The notes under the pieces were generated by a model, which saw nothing but the letters and a program-made list of their open reading frames with translations, made no database searches and was not told the DNA's origin. Of a DNA stretch of 44,022 nucleotides, positions 36,175 through 43,949 are shown piece after piece. Both the position numbers and the translations under genes were made by a program. Positions within the stretch are counted from its first letter, which is position 1. The number at the start of each line of letters is the position of its first letter. Origin of the DNA: Variovorax sp. KBW07 (GTDB taxonomy: Bacteria > Pseudomonadota > Gammaproteobacteria > Burkholderiales > Burkholderiaceae_C). The DNA lies in NCBI RefSeq assembly GCF_003852515.1, contig NZ_QAJK01000130.1:1-44022 (forward strand). The letters are read 5' to 3'.

Positions 36175-37299
36175 TTACTTGAAGCGGGCTTCGATGCCCA
36201 CGGTCATTCGTTCGAGCCACTCGAAGCTGGGCGGATCGATCACGTCGACCAGCACGTCGGGCACCTTCACGCCGCGCGCGGCCCAGGTCTCGGGGCCCTT
36301 GGTGTCGCCGCCGGTGCGGTAGCCGTATTCGTGCGCCAGCTCGCGCAGCGCCGCATCGTTCTCGAGTGCCGCGCCGAGCCGCACGCCGCCCGGCGTGTAG
36401 GGCACCAGCACGTGCTTGGAGAACACGGTGGGCTTGGGGTAGAGCAGCACCATGTCGCTCTTGAGGCGGTCGGGGTTCTTCAGCCAGAACTCGACCATCT
36501 GCGATTCGTAGGCCACCAGCAGCGGCGCCTTGCCCATGCCGAGCGCGAGATAGTCTTCGAACGGGCCGGCCGACGACTGCTCCTGGAAGCCCTGGCGCAG
36601 GAACAGCGGCGCCACCACCGGCATCACGCGGTCGACGTCTTCCTGGCTCTGCACGATCTGCTGGCTGTTGGCCAGGTAGCTCGCCAGCGCGAGGTACATC
36701 GCGGCCGAGTTGGAGGTGCGAACGTCGGTCGAGTTGATGAGCAGCGACTTGCTGGTGGAAAAGGCGTTGCTGGCCTTGAGCTCTTTCCAGCGCGTGCCCT
36801 TCTCGATCATGGCCATCAGGCCCGGCAGGTCGACCACGTAGTAGAAGTCGCCCTGCTTTTGCGCGATGCCGTTGGCCACCAGAATCTCGGCGATGGGCCG
36901 CCAGCTGGCCAGCACGATGGGCGTGTAGAACGGATTGAAGACGTTCGGCGCCTTGGCCAGCGACTTGAGCTGCGCCGCCGCGGGCGCGCCCGAGGGAAAG
37001 CCGAAGTCGAACTTGCTGGCGTCGTAGCGGCTGGCAATGGCCCGCGAGCCGGCCTTCTCGACCGTGACGGTGATGCCCTGCGCGGCCAGCGCCTTCTGCA
37101 CGCGCGCATCGGCGAAGAAGGCTTCTTTCTCGGAGCCGATCAGGCCACGCAGCGTGACCTGTTTTTCCTGCTCGATGCGCGCGGCGGCGGCAGTGGCCGA
37201 TTCATCGTGCAGGCGGGTGTTGGAGTACCAGACACCGGACGCGACCGCCGCCAGCAGCACCACGGCCAGCACCGGCGCGATCAGCTTTCGAATTTCCAA
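36175..37299 (-). CDS. periplasmic substrate-binding-like protein of the TelA operon
   Basis: 374 residues. One N-terminal helix (LIAPVLAVVLLAAVASGVWY) serves as anchor or signal. A type-II binding-protein-like body follows (FDFGFPSGAPAAAQLKSLAK; NPFYTPIVLASWRPIAEILV; GKAPLLVAYESQMVEFWL). The start is TTG, with GAGGAG 8 bases upstream; the ATG closer to that site is in the wrong frame. It is the first gene of the operon, whose other members are TelA, the VWA lipoprotein and the XpaC-like protein. No permease or ATPase is linked, so it is probably not a transport component. Confidence 0.7.
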   Translation of the reverse strand: MEIRKLIAPVLAVVLLAAVASGVWYSNTRLHDESATAAAARIEQEKQVTLRGLIGSEKEAFFADARVQKALAAQGITVTVEKAGSRAIASRYDASKFDFGFPSGAPAAAQLKSLAKAPNVFNPFYTPIVLASWRPIAEILVANGIAQKQGDFYYVVDLPGLMAMIEKGTRWKELKASNAFSTSKSLLINSTDVRTSNSAAMYLALASYLANSQQIVQSQEDVDRVMPVVAPLFLRQGFQEQSSAGPFEDYLALGMGKAPLLVAYESQMVEFWLKNPDRLKSDMVLLYPKPTVFSKHVLVPYTPGGVRLGAALENDAALRELAHEYGYRTGGDTKGPETWAARGVKVPDVLVDVIDPPSFEWLERMTVGIEARFK

Positions 37300-37357
37300 A
37301 TCTCATGCTCCTCAGGCCCTCTGTGATGGGGCTGAGAAACATGCTACTTACCGAATA

Positions 37358-37371
37358 TGACAGTGCTGTCA
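37358..37371. promoter_or_regulatory. perfect short palindrome ahead of the TelA operon
   Basis: TGACAG, two bases, CTGTCA. It lies 59 bases upstream of the TTG start at 37299 and overlaps the stop of the PLP-enzyme gene. It could be an operator for the TelA operon or a short hairpin at the end of the preceding message; there is no T tract. Confidence 0.35.
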
Positions 37372-38688
37372 CACAGCGGTCGCAATGTCCTGCGTGACCT
37401 TCAGGAACCGCTCCACGTCGGCCATCGAATGGCAGTGCAGCGGCGAGACGCGCACCGTGCCTTCGAGCCCGAAGGACTCGAGCATGCGCTTCGAATAGAT
37501 GCTGGTTGCCACGCGCTCGTACACCGTGACGCCGCGCTTGCCGTACTCGACCACCGCCTGCGTGCAGTCGATGCGGTCGAAGCCGATGCCCAGGATCAGG
37601 TCGCGCCGGGTCAGGTCTTCGTGGTCGAGGAACACTTCCACGCCGCGCATCTCTCGCAGCCCGGTGGCGTTGCCGGTGCCGTCGAGCAGCGCTGCGAGCA
37701 ATGCGCGCTCGTGCAGCTCGATGTGACCGATGCCCGCGACGAACAGGGCACGGCGGTCCGTGGCACCGGTGGCACCGGTGGCATCGATGGCATCGATGAA
37801 TTGCCCGCCGATCCAGCACACGTAGTCGACGATCTCCGTGAGCGCCGCGAACTGCCACGGCGCGGAACTGCCCAGGTCCCAGAAGTCCGGCTTCTTGCCC
37901 GCGAGCTTGTGGTGCGGCAGCACGGCCGCGCGCTCGGACACCCACGACAGGCCCGAACCGCGGCAGCCGAAGAACTTGTAGGGCGCGAGGTTGATGCCAT
38001 CGACCGGCGTCTTCTGCAGGTCGATGAGGCCGTGCGGCGCATGCTGCACGGCGTCCACCAGGATGTACAGGTCGGGCTTGATGGCGCGCGCGCGCCGCAC
38101 GATCTCGGCCATGTCGAGCTTGGCGCCCGAGATGTTCGAGGCGTAGATCACGTTGAGCAGGCAGGTGTCCTTGTCGACAAGGCGCACGATCTCTTCCACG
38201 TCGACGCCGCCCGTCACCGGGTTGCTCTTTGCCACGCGCAGCTCGCGGCCCAGCCGGTTGGCATAGAGGCTCATCGCGTCGAAGGCCGAGGGATGCTCGA
38301 GCACGGTGGTGACCATGTTCGTGCCCGGCACGTTCTCGGCGATGGCACGCACCATGTCGAACATGGCTCCCGATGCGGTAAGCGAGGCGTACACGCTGCC
38401 GCCCTGCGCATTGAGGATGGTGCGCAGGTCGTCGCCGGCCTTCGCCTGGATCTGCTGCAGCTCGACCGCGGTGGCGTGGATGCGCTCCGCGTTGTCGGGA
38501 ATGGCATCGACCTGCGCAAAGCGCTCGGCCGCGGCCTTGAGCCGGAACGAGCCGCCGGCGTTGTCGAAGTACAGGCGCTCGCGGCCGTGGTGGTCGTGGT
38601 CGACGAGCAGGAAGCGCGCCTTCACCTCGCGCATCAGCGCATCGGAAAAGGCCAGGCCCCGGGGGTGGTTGTCGAGTGCGGACGCCAT
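37369..38688 (-). CDS. class V aminotransferase-fold PLP-dependent enzyme
   Basis: 439 residues. The fold of cysteine desulfurase/isopenicillin epimerase-like enzymes is seen: YFDNAGGSF near residue 40, EHPSAFDAM, the cofactor Asp in VDAVQHAPHG, and the PLP Lys238 in PYKFFGCRGSG. There is no obvious SufS-type cysteine loop, so it may be a lyase, epimerase or transaminase of an amino acid. It follows an amino-acid binding protein gene by 4 bases, which hints at a substrate shared with it. An in-frame 9-bp repeat lies at 37761-37796. Confidence 0.82.
   Translation of the reverse strand: MASALDNHPRGLAFSDALMREVKARFLLVDHDHHGRERLYFDNAGGSFRLKAAAERFAQVDAIPDNAERIHATAVELQQIQAKAGDDLRTILNAQGGSVYASLTASGAMFDMVRAIAENVPGTNMVTTVLEHPSAFDAMSLYANRLGRELRVAKSNPVTGGVDVEEIVRLVDKDTCLLNVIYASNISGAKLDMAEIVRRARAIKPDLYILVDAVQHAPHGLIDLQKTPVDGINLAPYKFFGCRGSGLSWVSERAAVLPHHKLAGKKPDFWDLGSSAPWQFAALTEIVDYVCWIGGQFIDAIDATGATGATDRRALFVAGIGHIELHERALLAALLDGTGNATGLREMRGVEVFLDHEDLTRRDLILGIGFDRIDCTQAVVEYGKRGVTVYERVATSIYSKRMLESFGLEGTVRVSPLHCHSMADVERFLKVTQDIATAV
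37761..37796. repeat. in-frame 9-bp tandem repeats in the PLP-enzyme gene
   Basis: Two TGGCACCGG units are followed by two TGGCATCGA units. On the minus strand they encode IDAIDATGATGAT, a short flexible loop in the middle of the enzyme. Confidence 0.75.
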
Positions 38689-38692
38689 GTGC

Positions 38693-39595
38693 TCAGACGC
38701 CCTTGTTGTTGGGGTTCTTGTAGATCTCGCGCACCGCGTCCGACATCGGGAAATTCAGGTTCGCGTTCTTCGGCGGAATCGGCGACATGAACCACTTGGT
38801 GTACAGCTGCTCGATGGCGCCCGACTTCATGAGGCCGGTGACGGTTTCGTCGACCAGCGCCTTGAACTGCGGGTCGTCCTTGCGCAGCATGATGCCGTAG
38901 GGCTCCTGGCGCAGCGACTCCTTCAGCAGCTTGTATTCGCCGGGGTTGGTGGCGCTGGCGACCATGCCGGCCAGCTGCACGTCGTCCAGCACGTAGGCGT
39001 CGGCGCGGCCGGTGGACAGCAGCAGGAAACCGTCGGAGGTGTCCTTGCCGGCGATCTCGTTCACTTCGATGGTGCCGCTCTTGCGCGCACCGCGCAGCAG
39101 CTGGATCGAGGTGCTGCCCGAGACGGTGGCCACGTTCTTGCCGTTCAGGTCGGCCAGCACGTTGATGCCCGAGGCCTTCTTCACCGCGGCGGTGATGTTG
39201 GTCACGAAGTGGCTGGGCGCGAAGTCGACCTGCGCCTGGCGCTGCGTGGTGTTGGTGGTGGTGGCGCAGTCGAGGTCGACCGTGCCGTTCTGCAGCAGCG
39301 GAATGCGGTTGGTCGAGTTGAGCATGGTGTAGCGCACTTCGATCTTCGGCAGGCCCAGCTTCGCCTTGATGGCGTCGACGATCTTCAGGCAGATGTCGTT
39401 GGTGAAGCCGATGGGGGCGCTGTCGGCGCTGAGCTTGTACGAGAACGGGATCTGGCTGTCGCGCGCGCCGATCTGCACCGTGCCGCTCTCCTTGATCTTC
39501 TGCAGGGTGCCGCCGTCCTGGGCGCTGGCGACGCCGCAGGCGAAGACAAGGGCGAGGGCTGAAGCAAGACGCAGTTTGGGCAGTTTGAAGTCCAT
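38693..39595 (-). CDS. amino-acid ABC transporter substrate-binding protein (GltI type)
   Basis: 300 residues from the ATG at 39595, which has AAGGA 7 bases upstream. A Sec signal (LASALALVFACGVASAQ) leads to a type-II binding fold: GARDSQIPFSYK, GFTNDICLKIVDAI, NRIPLLQNGTVDLDCATTTN, NVATVSGSTSIQLLRG. The group binds glutamate, aspartate or similar. No permease or ATPase gene is nearby, so it is an orphan that may share a distant transporter. It is transcribed with the PLP enzyme. Confidence 0.87.
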   Translation of the reverse strand: MDFKLPKLRLASALALVFACGVASAQDGGTLQKIKESGTVQIGARDSQIPFSYKLSADSAPIGFTNDICLKIVDAIKAKLGLPKIEVRYTMLNSTNRIPLLQNGTVDLDCATTTNTTQRQAQVDFAPSHFVTNITAAVKKASGINVLADLNGKNVATVSGSTSIQLLRGARKSGTIEVNEIAGKDTSDGFLLLSTGRADAYVLDDVQLAGMVASATNPGEYKLLKESLRQEPYGIMLRKDDPQFKALVDETVTGLMKSGAIEQLYTKWFMSPIPPKNANLNFPMSDAVREIYKNPNNKGV

Positions 39596-39664
39596 GGTGT
39601 GTTCCTTGGTTTGCAATGACGGTGGCCTGCCGCGAATCTTCTGCGTCTCGATGAATTTCTAAAA

Positions 39665-39687
39665 GCGATTTTTTGTGATCGAATCGC
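39665..39687. promoter_or_regulatory. LysR-type operator (GCGATT-N11-AATCGC)
   Basis: The arms GCGATT and AATCGC are exact reverse complements across 11 bases, with the T-N11-A core of LysR-type sites. It lies in the 142-base gap between the divergent binding-protein and LysR genes, 50 bases before the LysR start and 70 before the other. It is the only perfect palindrome of this size in the gap. Confidence 0.65.
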
Positions 39688-39737
39688 ATGAATAAAAGTG
39701 TTCTTATGAGTCGTTTCCGCTGGAGACCCGCACCGTG

Positions 39738-40673
39738 ATGACCTTCAAGCAGCTCGAAGCCCTGTACTGGATCGCCCAACTGGGCGGCTTTGCGCAGGCG
39801 GCCAACCAGCTGCACACCTCGCAGTCGGCCGTGTCCAAGCGGGTGCACGAGCTGGAGCTGCTGTTCGACACCGAGCTGTTCGACCGCAGCCAGCGCACCG
39901 CGCGCCTCACCGAAAAGGGCGAGGAGATGTTCGTGCTCGCCAAGAAGCTGCTGGAGCAGCGCGACGCGGCCGTGGAGCAGTTCGGCAAGCCCGGCGTGGT
40001 GGAGCGGCGCATCCGCATCGGCGTGACCGAGCTCACGGCCATGACATGGCTGCCGCGGCTGGTCGGGCTGATCCAGCAGCAATACCCGAAGGTGATTCTC
40101 GAACCCGACGTGGACGACAGCCTGCAGCTGCGCGACAAGCTGCTGGCCGACGAGCTCGACCTGGTCATCGTGCCCGACACCTTTGCCGACTCCCGCCTGC
40201 CGCACAAGACCATTGGCCGCGTGCGCAGCGCATGGATGTGCAAGCCCGGCGTGGTGCCGGCCAGCACCACCGCCGTGCGGCTGCACGAACTGGCGCGGCA
40301 CCGCATGCTGGTGCAGGGCAACAACTCGGGCACCGGGCGCGCCTACGACGCATGGATGAAGGAACAGGGCGTGCAGCCCACCAACGTGATCGTCGTGAGC
40401 AACCTCGTGGCGCTGACCGGGCTCACCGTGTCGGGGCTGGGCGTGAGCTACCTGCCGCGCCAGTGCCTGGAGCCGCTGGTCGCGGCGGGCATGCTCGCGG
40501 TGATCGACGTGACGCCGGCCCTGCCGGTGGTGCGCTACGTGGCGATGCACAAGGGCGAGCATCGCAGCGCCCTCACGTCGTCGATCGTGATGCTGGCGCA
40601 GGAATGCTGCGACTTCACGCGGATGTTCCAGGCGCAGGCGGAAGAAGAGGATCGGGCGGCACCGAAGCCATAG
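39738..40673 (+). CDS. LysR-type transcriptional regulator
   Basis: 311 residues. The N-terminal winged helix is typical (FKQLEALYWIAQLGGFAQAA, then SQSAVSKRVHELE and LFDRS). The effector domain from about residue 90 includes IRIGVTELTAMTWLPRLVGL. The GTG at 39735 directly before the ATG is an equally possible start. It is divergent from the orphan binding protein and PLP enzyme, and the operator between them suggests it controls both. Its end overlaps the convergent P-loop gene by 59 bases. Confidence 0.9.
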   Translation: MTFKQLEALYWIAQLGGFAQAANQLHTSQSAVSKRVHELELLFDTELFDRSQRTARLTEKGEEMFVLAKKLLEQRDAAVEQFGKPGVVERRIRIGVTELTAMTWLPRLVGLIQQQYPKVILEPDVDDSLQLRDKLLADELDLVIVPDTFADSRLPHKTIGRVRSAWMCKPGVVPASTTAVRLHELARHRMLVQGNNSGTGRAYDAWMKEQGVQPTNVIVVSNLVALTGLTVSGLGVSYLPRQCLEPLVAAGMLAVIDVTPALPVVRYVAMHKGEHRSALTSSIVMLAQECCDFTRMFQAQAEEEDRAAPKP

Positions 40674-41244
40674 CGGGTTCCGGCAGTGAACCGATGCGCT
40701 GCTTCACGAAGCGCTCGATCTGCGAGGCCGCCTGCAATGGCACTGCGTCACTGCGGAAGCGCTCGCACTGCAAGGCCATGAACAGCGGAAACCGCTGGCG
40801 TATGCGCGATTCTTCGCTCGCCCTGTCGCCTCGCAGGTAAGGCCGGGCCAACTGCCTTTGCACGATGGTTTCGACGCAGGGCTCCAGGTCGAAATGCGGG
40901 AGCAGCAGCACGGTCAATGCACTGCGCTCGATGCACTCGCGAGCCTGCGCATATCCGCTGTCCGCATCGATGGGGTACGTCATGAAGCCCGACGAAAGCG
41001 CGTACACGGTCGGCACGGTGAAAGCGCCGCGCACCTCCCGATGGACGGCCAGGTTGCGCCTTGCGTAGCCCAGGTAGCCATGGGTCGCCATGCACTCGGC
41101 GACATCGCCTTCGCGCGACATGAACTCCGCGTCGAGGTCCACGAAGGGCCAGCCGAGCAATCCGGCGAGTGCGCGCCCGACAGTGGTTTTTCCGGCGCCT
41201 CCGGGGCCGATGAGCTGGACGACGGGGAGCGTCCCGGCCTGCAT
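40615..41244 (-). CDS. shikimate-kinase-like P-loop protein
   Basis: 209 residues. The P-loop is GPGGAGKTTVGRALAGLLG, followed by PFVDLDAEF, which match the start of shikimate/gluconate kinases (AAA_33/SKI type). The second half (EESRIRQRFPLFMALQCERF) is not conserved with AroK, and the essential shikimate-binding Arg motifs are not evident, so the substrate is unknown. The first 20 codons of the 3' end overlap the LysR gene on the other strand. Confidence 0.7.
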   Translation of the reverse strand: MQAGTLPVVQLIGPGGAGKTTVGRALAGLLGWPFVDLDAEFMSREGDVAECMATHGYLGYARRNLAVHREVRGAFTVPTVYALSSGFMTYPIDADSGYAQARECIERSALTVLLLPHFDLEPCVETIVQRQLARPYLRGDRASEESRIRQRFPLFMALQCERFRSDAVPLQAASQIERFVKQRIGSLPEPAMASVPPDPLLPPAPGTSA

Positions 41245-41267
41245 GCGCCTGCCTGCCTGCCGACCGG

Positions 41268-41690
41268 TCAGAGCGAAATGAAGGCCGCCACCAGCAGCGC
41301 CCCGGCACCGACGATGGAAGCCACCGCGCCGACCATGTTGCCGAGGTAGACGAGCTTGCCCAGCCCCACTGCGCCATCGGACGACAACCCGCGCTGGCCC
41401 GAGATGGCCGCGAGCGGCGTGGAAACGCAGAAGCCGTAGGCCGACACGGTGAGTGAAACCGCGATGAGCCACGGCATCCACGCCGGCACGGCGAGCGAAG
41501 AAAGAACGGCCGCCGTCGCGAGCATCAGCGTCGCGCCGATGGGCAGGCTCAGGTGCGCGACGCGCCACGAATTGACGATGTGCGCCGCAGCTTCGCGCTT
41601 GATCGCCTTTGCATAGGGGGCACCCAGCAACAGTCCGAACAGGAGGACGATGGCGCCGTGAAAGACGAGATGCCGCGCTGCAGTGTGCAT
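41268..41690 (-). CDS. four-helix membrane protein, faintly styrene-oxide-isomerase-like
   Basis: 140 residues, four helices. The first begins HGAIVLLFGLLLGAPYAKAI. WRVAHLSLPIGATLMLATAA follows near residue 42. The spacing of the early HG and the W-R-x-A-H motif recalls styrene oxide isomerase (StyC), where a His in a similar place binds haem, but the protein is shorter and the match is weak. It could equally be an unrelated small membrane protein. The next 100 bases (41691-41790) hold only a short CTAC-rich repeat. Confidence 0.55.
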   Translation of the reverse strand: MHTAARHLVFHGAIVLLFGLLLGAPYAKAIKREAAAHIVNSWRVAHLSLPIGATLMLATAAVLSSLAVPAWMPWLIAVSLTVSAYGFCVSTPLAAISGQRGLSSDGAVGLGKLVYLGNMVGAVASIVGAGALLVAAFISL

Positions 41691-41790
41691 GGGGAGAAAG
41701 GGAGCGGTGGGTGAGGCTGCCGCATGCTACCTGCCTACCTACATACCTGACGGCCGGCGCGCCATTGCCGGTAGGCGCCTCTTGTGTCCA

Positions 41791-41976
41791 CTACTCCCCG
41801 AAGCTGGGGCGCAAAGGCTCGGGGTGGCGTTGCCGGAGGACGAGCGACAGTTTCATGGCCAGGTCGCGCGCACCCGGCTCCCCGCGGGCCAAGGCTGCCA
41901 ACGCTTCTTCGTAATCGTCGGTGAGCTTTTGCCACTGCTCGAAGTCGGCGCCCAGACCTTCCGCGTCCTTGTCCAT
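41791..41976 (-). CDS. 61-residue hypothetical protein
   Basis: MDKDAEGLGADFEQWQKLTD then helical, acidic sequence with DYEEALAALARGEPGARDLA. The ATG at 41976 has AGGAA 6 bases upstream; an upstream in-frame start at 42066 lacks one. Codons show the strong third-position bias of real genes here. No family is recognised; it may be a small helical regulatory or toxin-neutralising protein, but nothing shows this. Confidence 0.5.
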   Translation of the reverse strand: MDKDAEGLGADFEQWQKLTDDYEEALAALARGEPGARDLAMKLSLVLRQRHPEPLRPSFGE

Positions 41977-42154
41977 CTGCGTTCCTGTCCTCGTGACCAC
42001 CGCCCTGATTCCTGCGTCAGTTTGACTGATTTTTGACAAGAGCGTTAGAACTTTAGAAGTCCCCAATGGCGAAAGTCAGTATTCGCCTGGGCGGCGCCTC
42101 GGCATTTCGGGCAGCGCCATGCCGGTATCGGCCGCTGCCGACCAGCCTCCAGCT

Positions 42155-42260
42155 TCATGAAAATATATTTCACAAAGTCTGAAATTGACGGCAATATTGG
42201 CGATATCGCGTGAAATTCACTTCGATTCAAAGAAGTTAAGAAAAAATCTTTCAATTCGAA
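42155..42260. promoter_or_regulatory. AT-rich palindrome cluster upstream of the BBE-like oxidase
   Basis: This part of the 401-base gap 41977-42377 is much more AT-rich than its surroundings. It holds CAATATTG (42192-42199), GCGATATCGC (42200-42209), and an imperfect inverted repeat TTCGATTCAAAG / CTTTCAATTCGAA (42221-42260). A TTGACG hexamer at 42185 may be a -35 box, but no -10 is convincing. A TCAGT-TTG-ACTGA palindrome lies at 42017-42029. The rest of the gap shows no gene I would defend. Confidence 0.4.
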
Positions 42261-42377
42261 GCTGCCTTGGCATCGGATTCGCGCGAGGGAAAAGCACTGC
42301 GGTTCGTCGCCGAAAGCAGCGCGGCCCGTCTTTGTTTCCGGCTTCCACCGTCGCAAGACGTCCTTCAGAAAGTGCGC

Positions 42378-43949
42378 ATGACCATCACCGTGACACGCCA
42401 GGATGCCCGCTACAACACCCTGAAAAAGGGCTTCAACCTGCGATGGCCTTCGACGGAATCGGACGCGGCATCGCGCATCGAGCTCGCGGAAAACGCCGCC
42501 GATGCCGCCGCGGCGCTGCAGCGCATCGTCGATGCGGGCCTGCGGCCCACGCTGCGCAGCGGTGGGCATTGCTATGAAGACTTCGTGTCGAACAACCCCG
42601 ACGGCGCGATCCTCGACCTGAGCCTGCTGAACCGGGCGAATGCGGGCGGCAACGACGGCAGCGGCAACGACAACAGCAGCAACAACGCCACCACCAACGG
42701 GCGCTACCGCATCGGCCCCGGCACGCAGAACTGGAACGGCTACCTGGAGCTGTACAAGCACAGCAACGTCACGCTGCCCGGCGGCTCGTGCTATTCGGTC
42801 GGTGCCGGCGGGCACATCTGCGGCGGCGGCTACGGCTTGCTGTCGCGCCTGCAGGGCCTGACGGTCGACTGGCTCTCGGCGGTGGACATCCTGACGGTGG
42901 ACTCGCGCGGCAAGGTGGTGCCGCGCACGGTGGACGCGCGCCGCGAGCCCGAACTGTTCCGCGCCTGCCGCGGCGCGGGCGGCGGCAACTTCGGCGCGAT
43001 CACCAGCTACGTGTTCGACACCTTGCCGCCGGCGCCGAGAGAGGTGGCACTGGCCGTGGTCGCGTTCGACTGGGCCACCATGACGCCCGAGCGCTTCACC
43101 GCCCTGCTGACCACCTACGGCGACTACTGGGCAACGCGCGGCAAGTCCCCCGACACCTGGGGCATGTTTTCGCTGCTGAAGCTCACGCACCGCTCGTCGG
43201 GCCAGATCGTGATGCTGACGCAGTTCTGCAACCCCGACGGCACGTGCAACGACCTGACGGTGCTGAACGAGTTTCTCGACCGCTTTCGCGCCTGCGCACC
43301 GGTGCCGCTCAAAGGCCGGCCGCCGGGCGTGGGGCCGGCTCCGCAGCGCGATGCGGGGCAGTTGCTGTGCTCCAAGCCGCACACGGTGACGCGCTACGAC
43401 TGGCTGACGGCGACGCAATATCTGAACGGCTCGGGCGACAACCAGCGCGGCAAGTACAAGTCGGCCTACATGAAGCAGAACTTCAGCGCCCGCGAGGCCC
43501 TGCGCATCTACACGCACCTGACGCGCGTGATGCCGGGGGTGGACCTGAGCCAGTCGTTGGTTCAGGTGGATTCGTATGGTGGTGCGATCAACAAGCCGGA
43601 GCGCATCGACGACACGGCGGTGCCGCAACGCGCATCGATCATGAAGCTGCAATACCAGACCTACTGGCGCAGCGCGAAGGACGACGCCGGCCATTTGCGC
43701 TGGATCAGCGATTTCTACCGCGACGTGTACGGCACGCCCGAAGTCCCCGAACGCTACGCGGGCACGCCCTACCCCGGCGAGCGCTACGAGGGGTGCTACA
43801 TCAACTACCCGGACAACGACATGCTGGCGTACCCGTTCTGGTCGCAGCTGTATTACGGCGACCGAGGGCTCTACGGGTTCCTGCAGAAGGTGAAGCGCCG
43901 GTACGACCCGAACAACATCTTTCACCATGCCATGTCGGTGCGGCCTTGA
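42378..43949 (+). CDS. berberine-bridge-type FAD-linked oxidoreductase
   Basis: 523 residues. The FAD domain has [10 protein letters not shown] with His64 and [19 protein letters not shown] with Cys138, the two residues that bind FAD covalently in bicovalent BBE-like oxidases. The C-terminal BBE motif is present ([20 protein letters not shown], then NNIFHHAMS). An Asn/Ser/Gly-rich insert ([12 protein letters not shown]) lies near residue 92. Substrates of the family are sugars, alkaloids or antibiotics; none can be fixed here. No signal peptide is seen at the chosen start, which has AGAAAG upstream. Confidence 0.88.
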   Translation: MTITVTRQDARYNTLKKGFNLRWPSTESDAASRIELAENAADAAAALQRIVDAGLRPTLRSGGHCYEDFVSNNPDGAILDLSLLNRANAGGNDGSGNDNSSNNATTNGRYRIGPGTQNWNGYLELYKHSNVTLPGGSCYSVGAGGHICGGGYGLLSRLQGLTVDWLSAVDILTVDSRGKVVPRTVDARREPELFRACRGAGGGNFGAITSYVFDTLPPAPREVALAVVAFDWATMTPERFTALLTTYGDYWATRGKSPDTWGMFSLLKLTHRSSGQIVMLTQFCNPDGTCNDLTVLNEFLDRFRACAPVPLKGRPPGVGPAPQRDAGQLLCSKPHTVTRYDWLTATQYLNGSGDNQRGKYKSAYMKQNFSAREALRIYTHLTRVMPGVDLSQSLVQVDSYGGAINKPERIDDTAVPQRASIMKLQYQTYWRSAKDDAGHLRWISDFYRDVYGTPEVPERYAGTPYPGERYEGCYINYPDNDMLAYPFWSQLYYGDRGLYGFLQKVKRRYDPNNIFHHAMSVRP

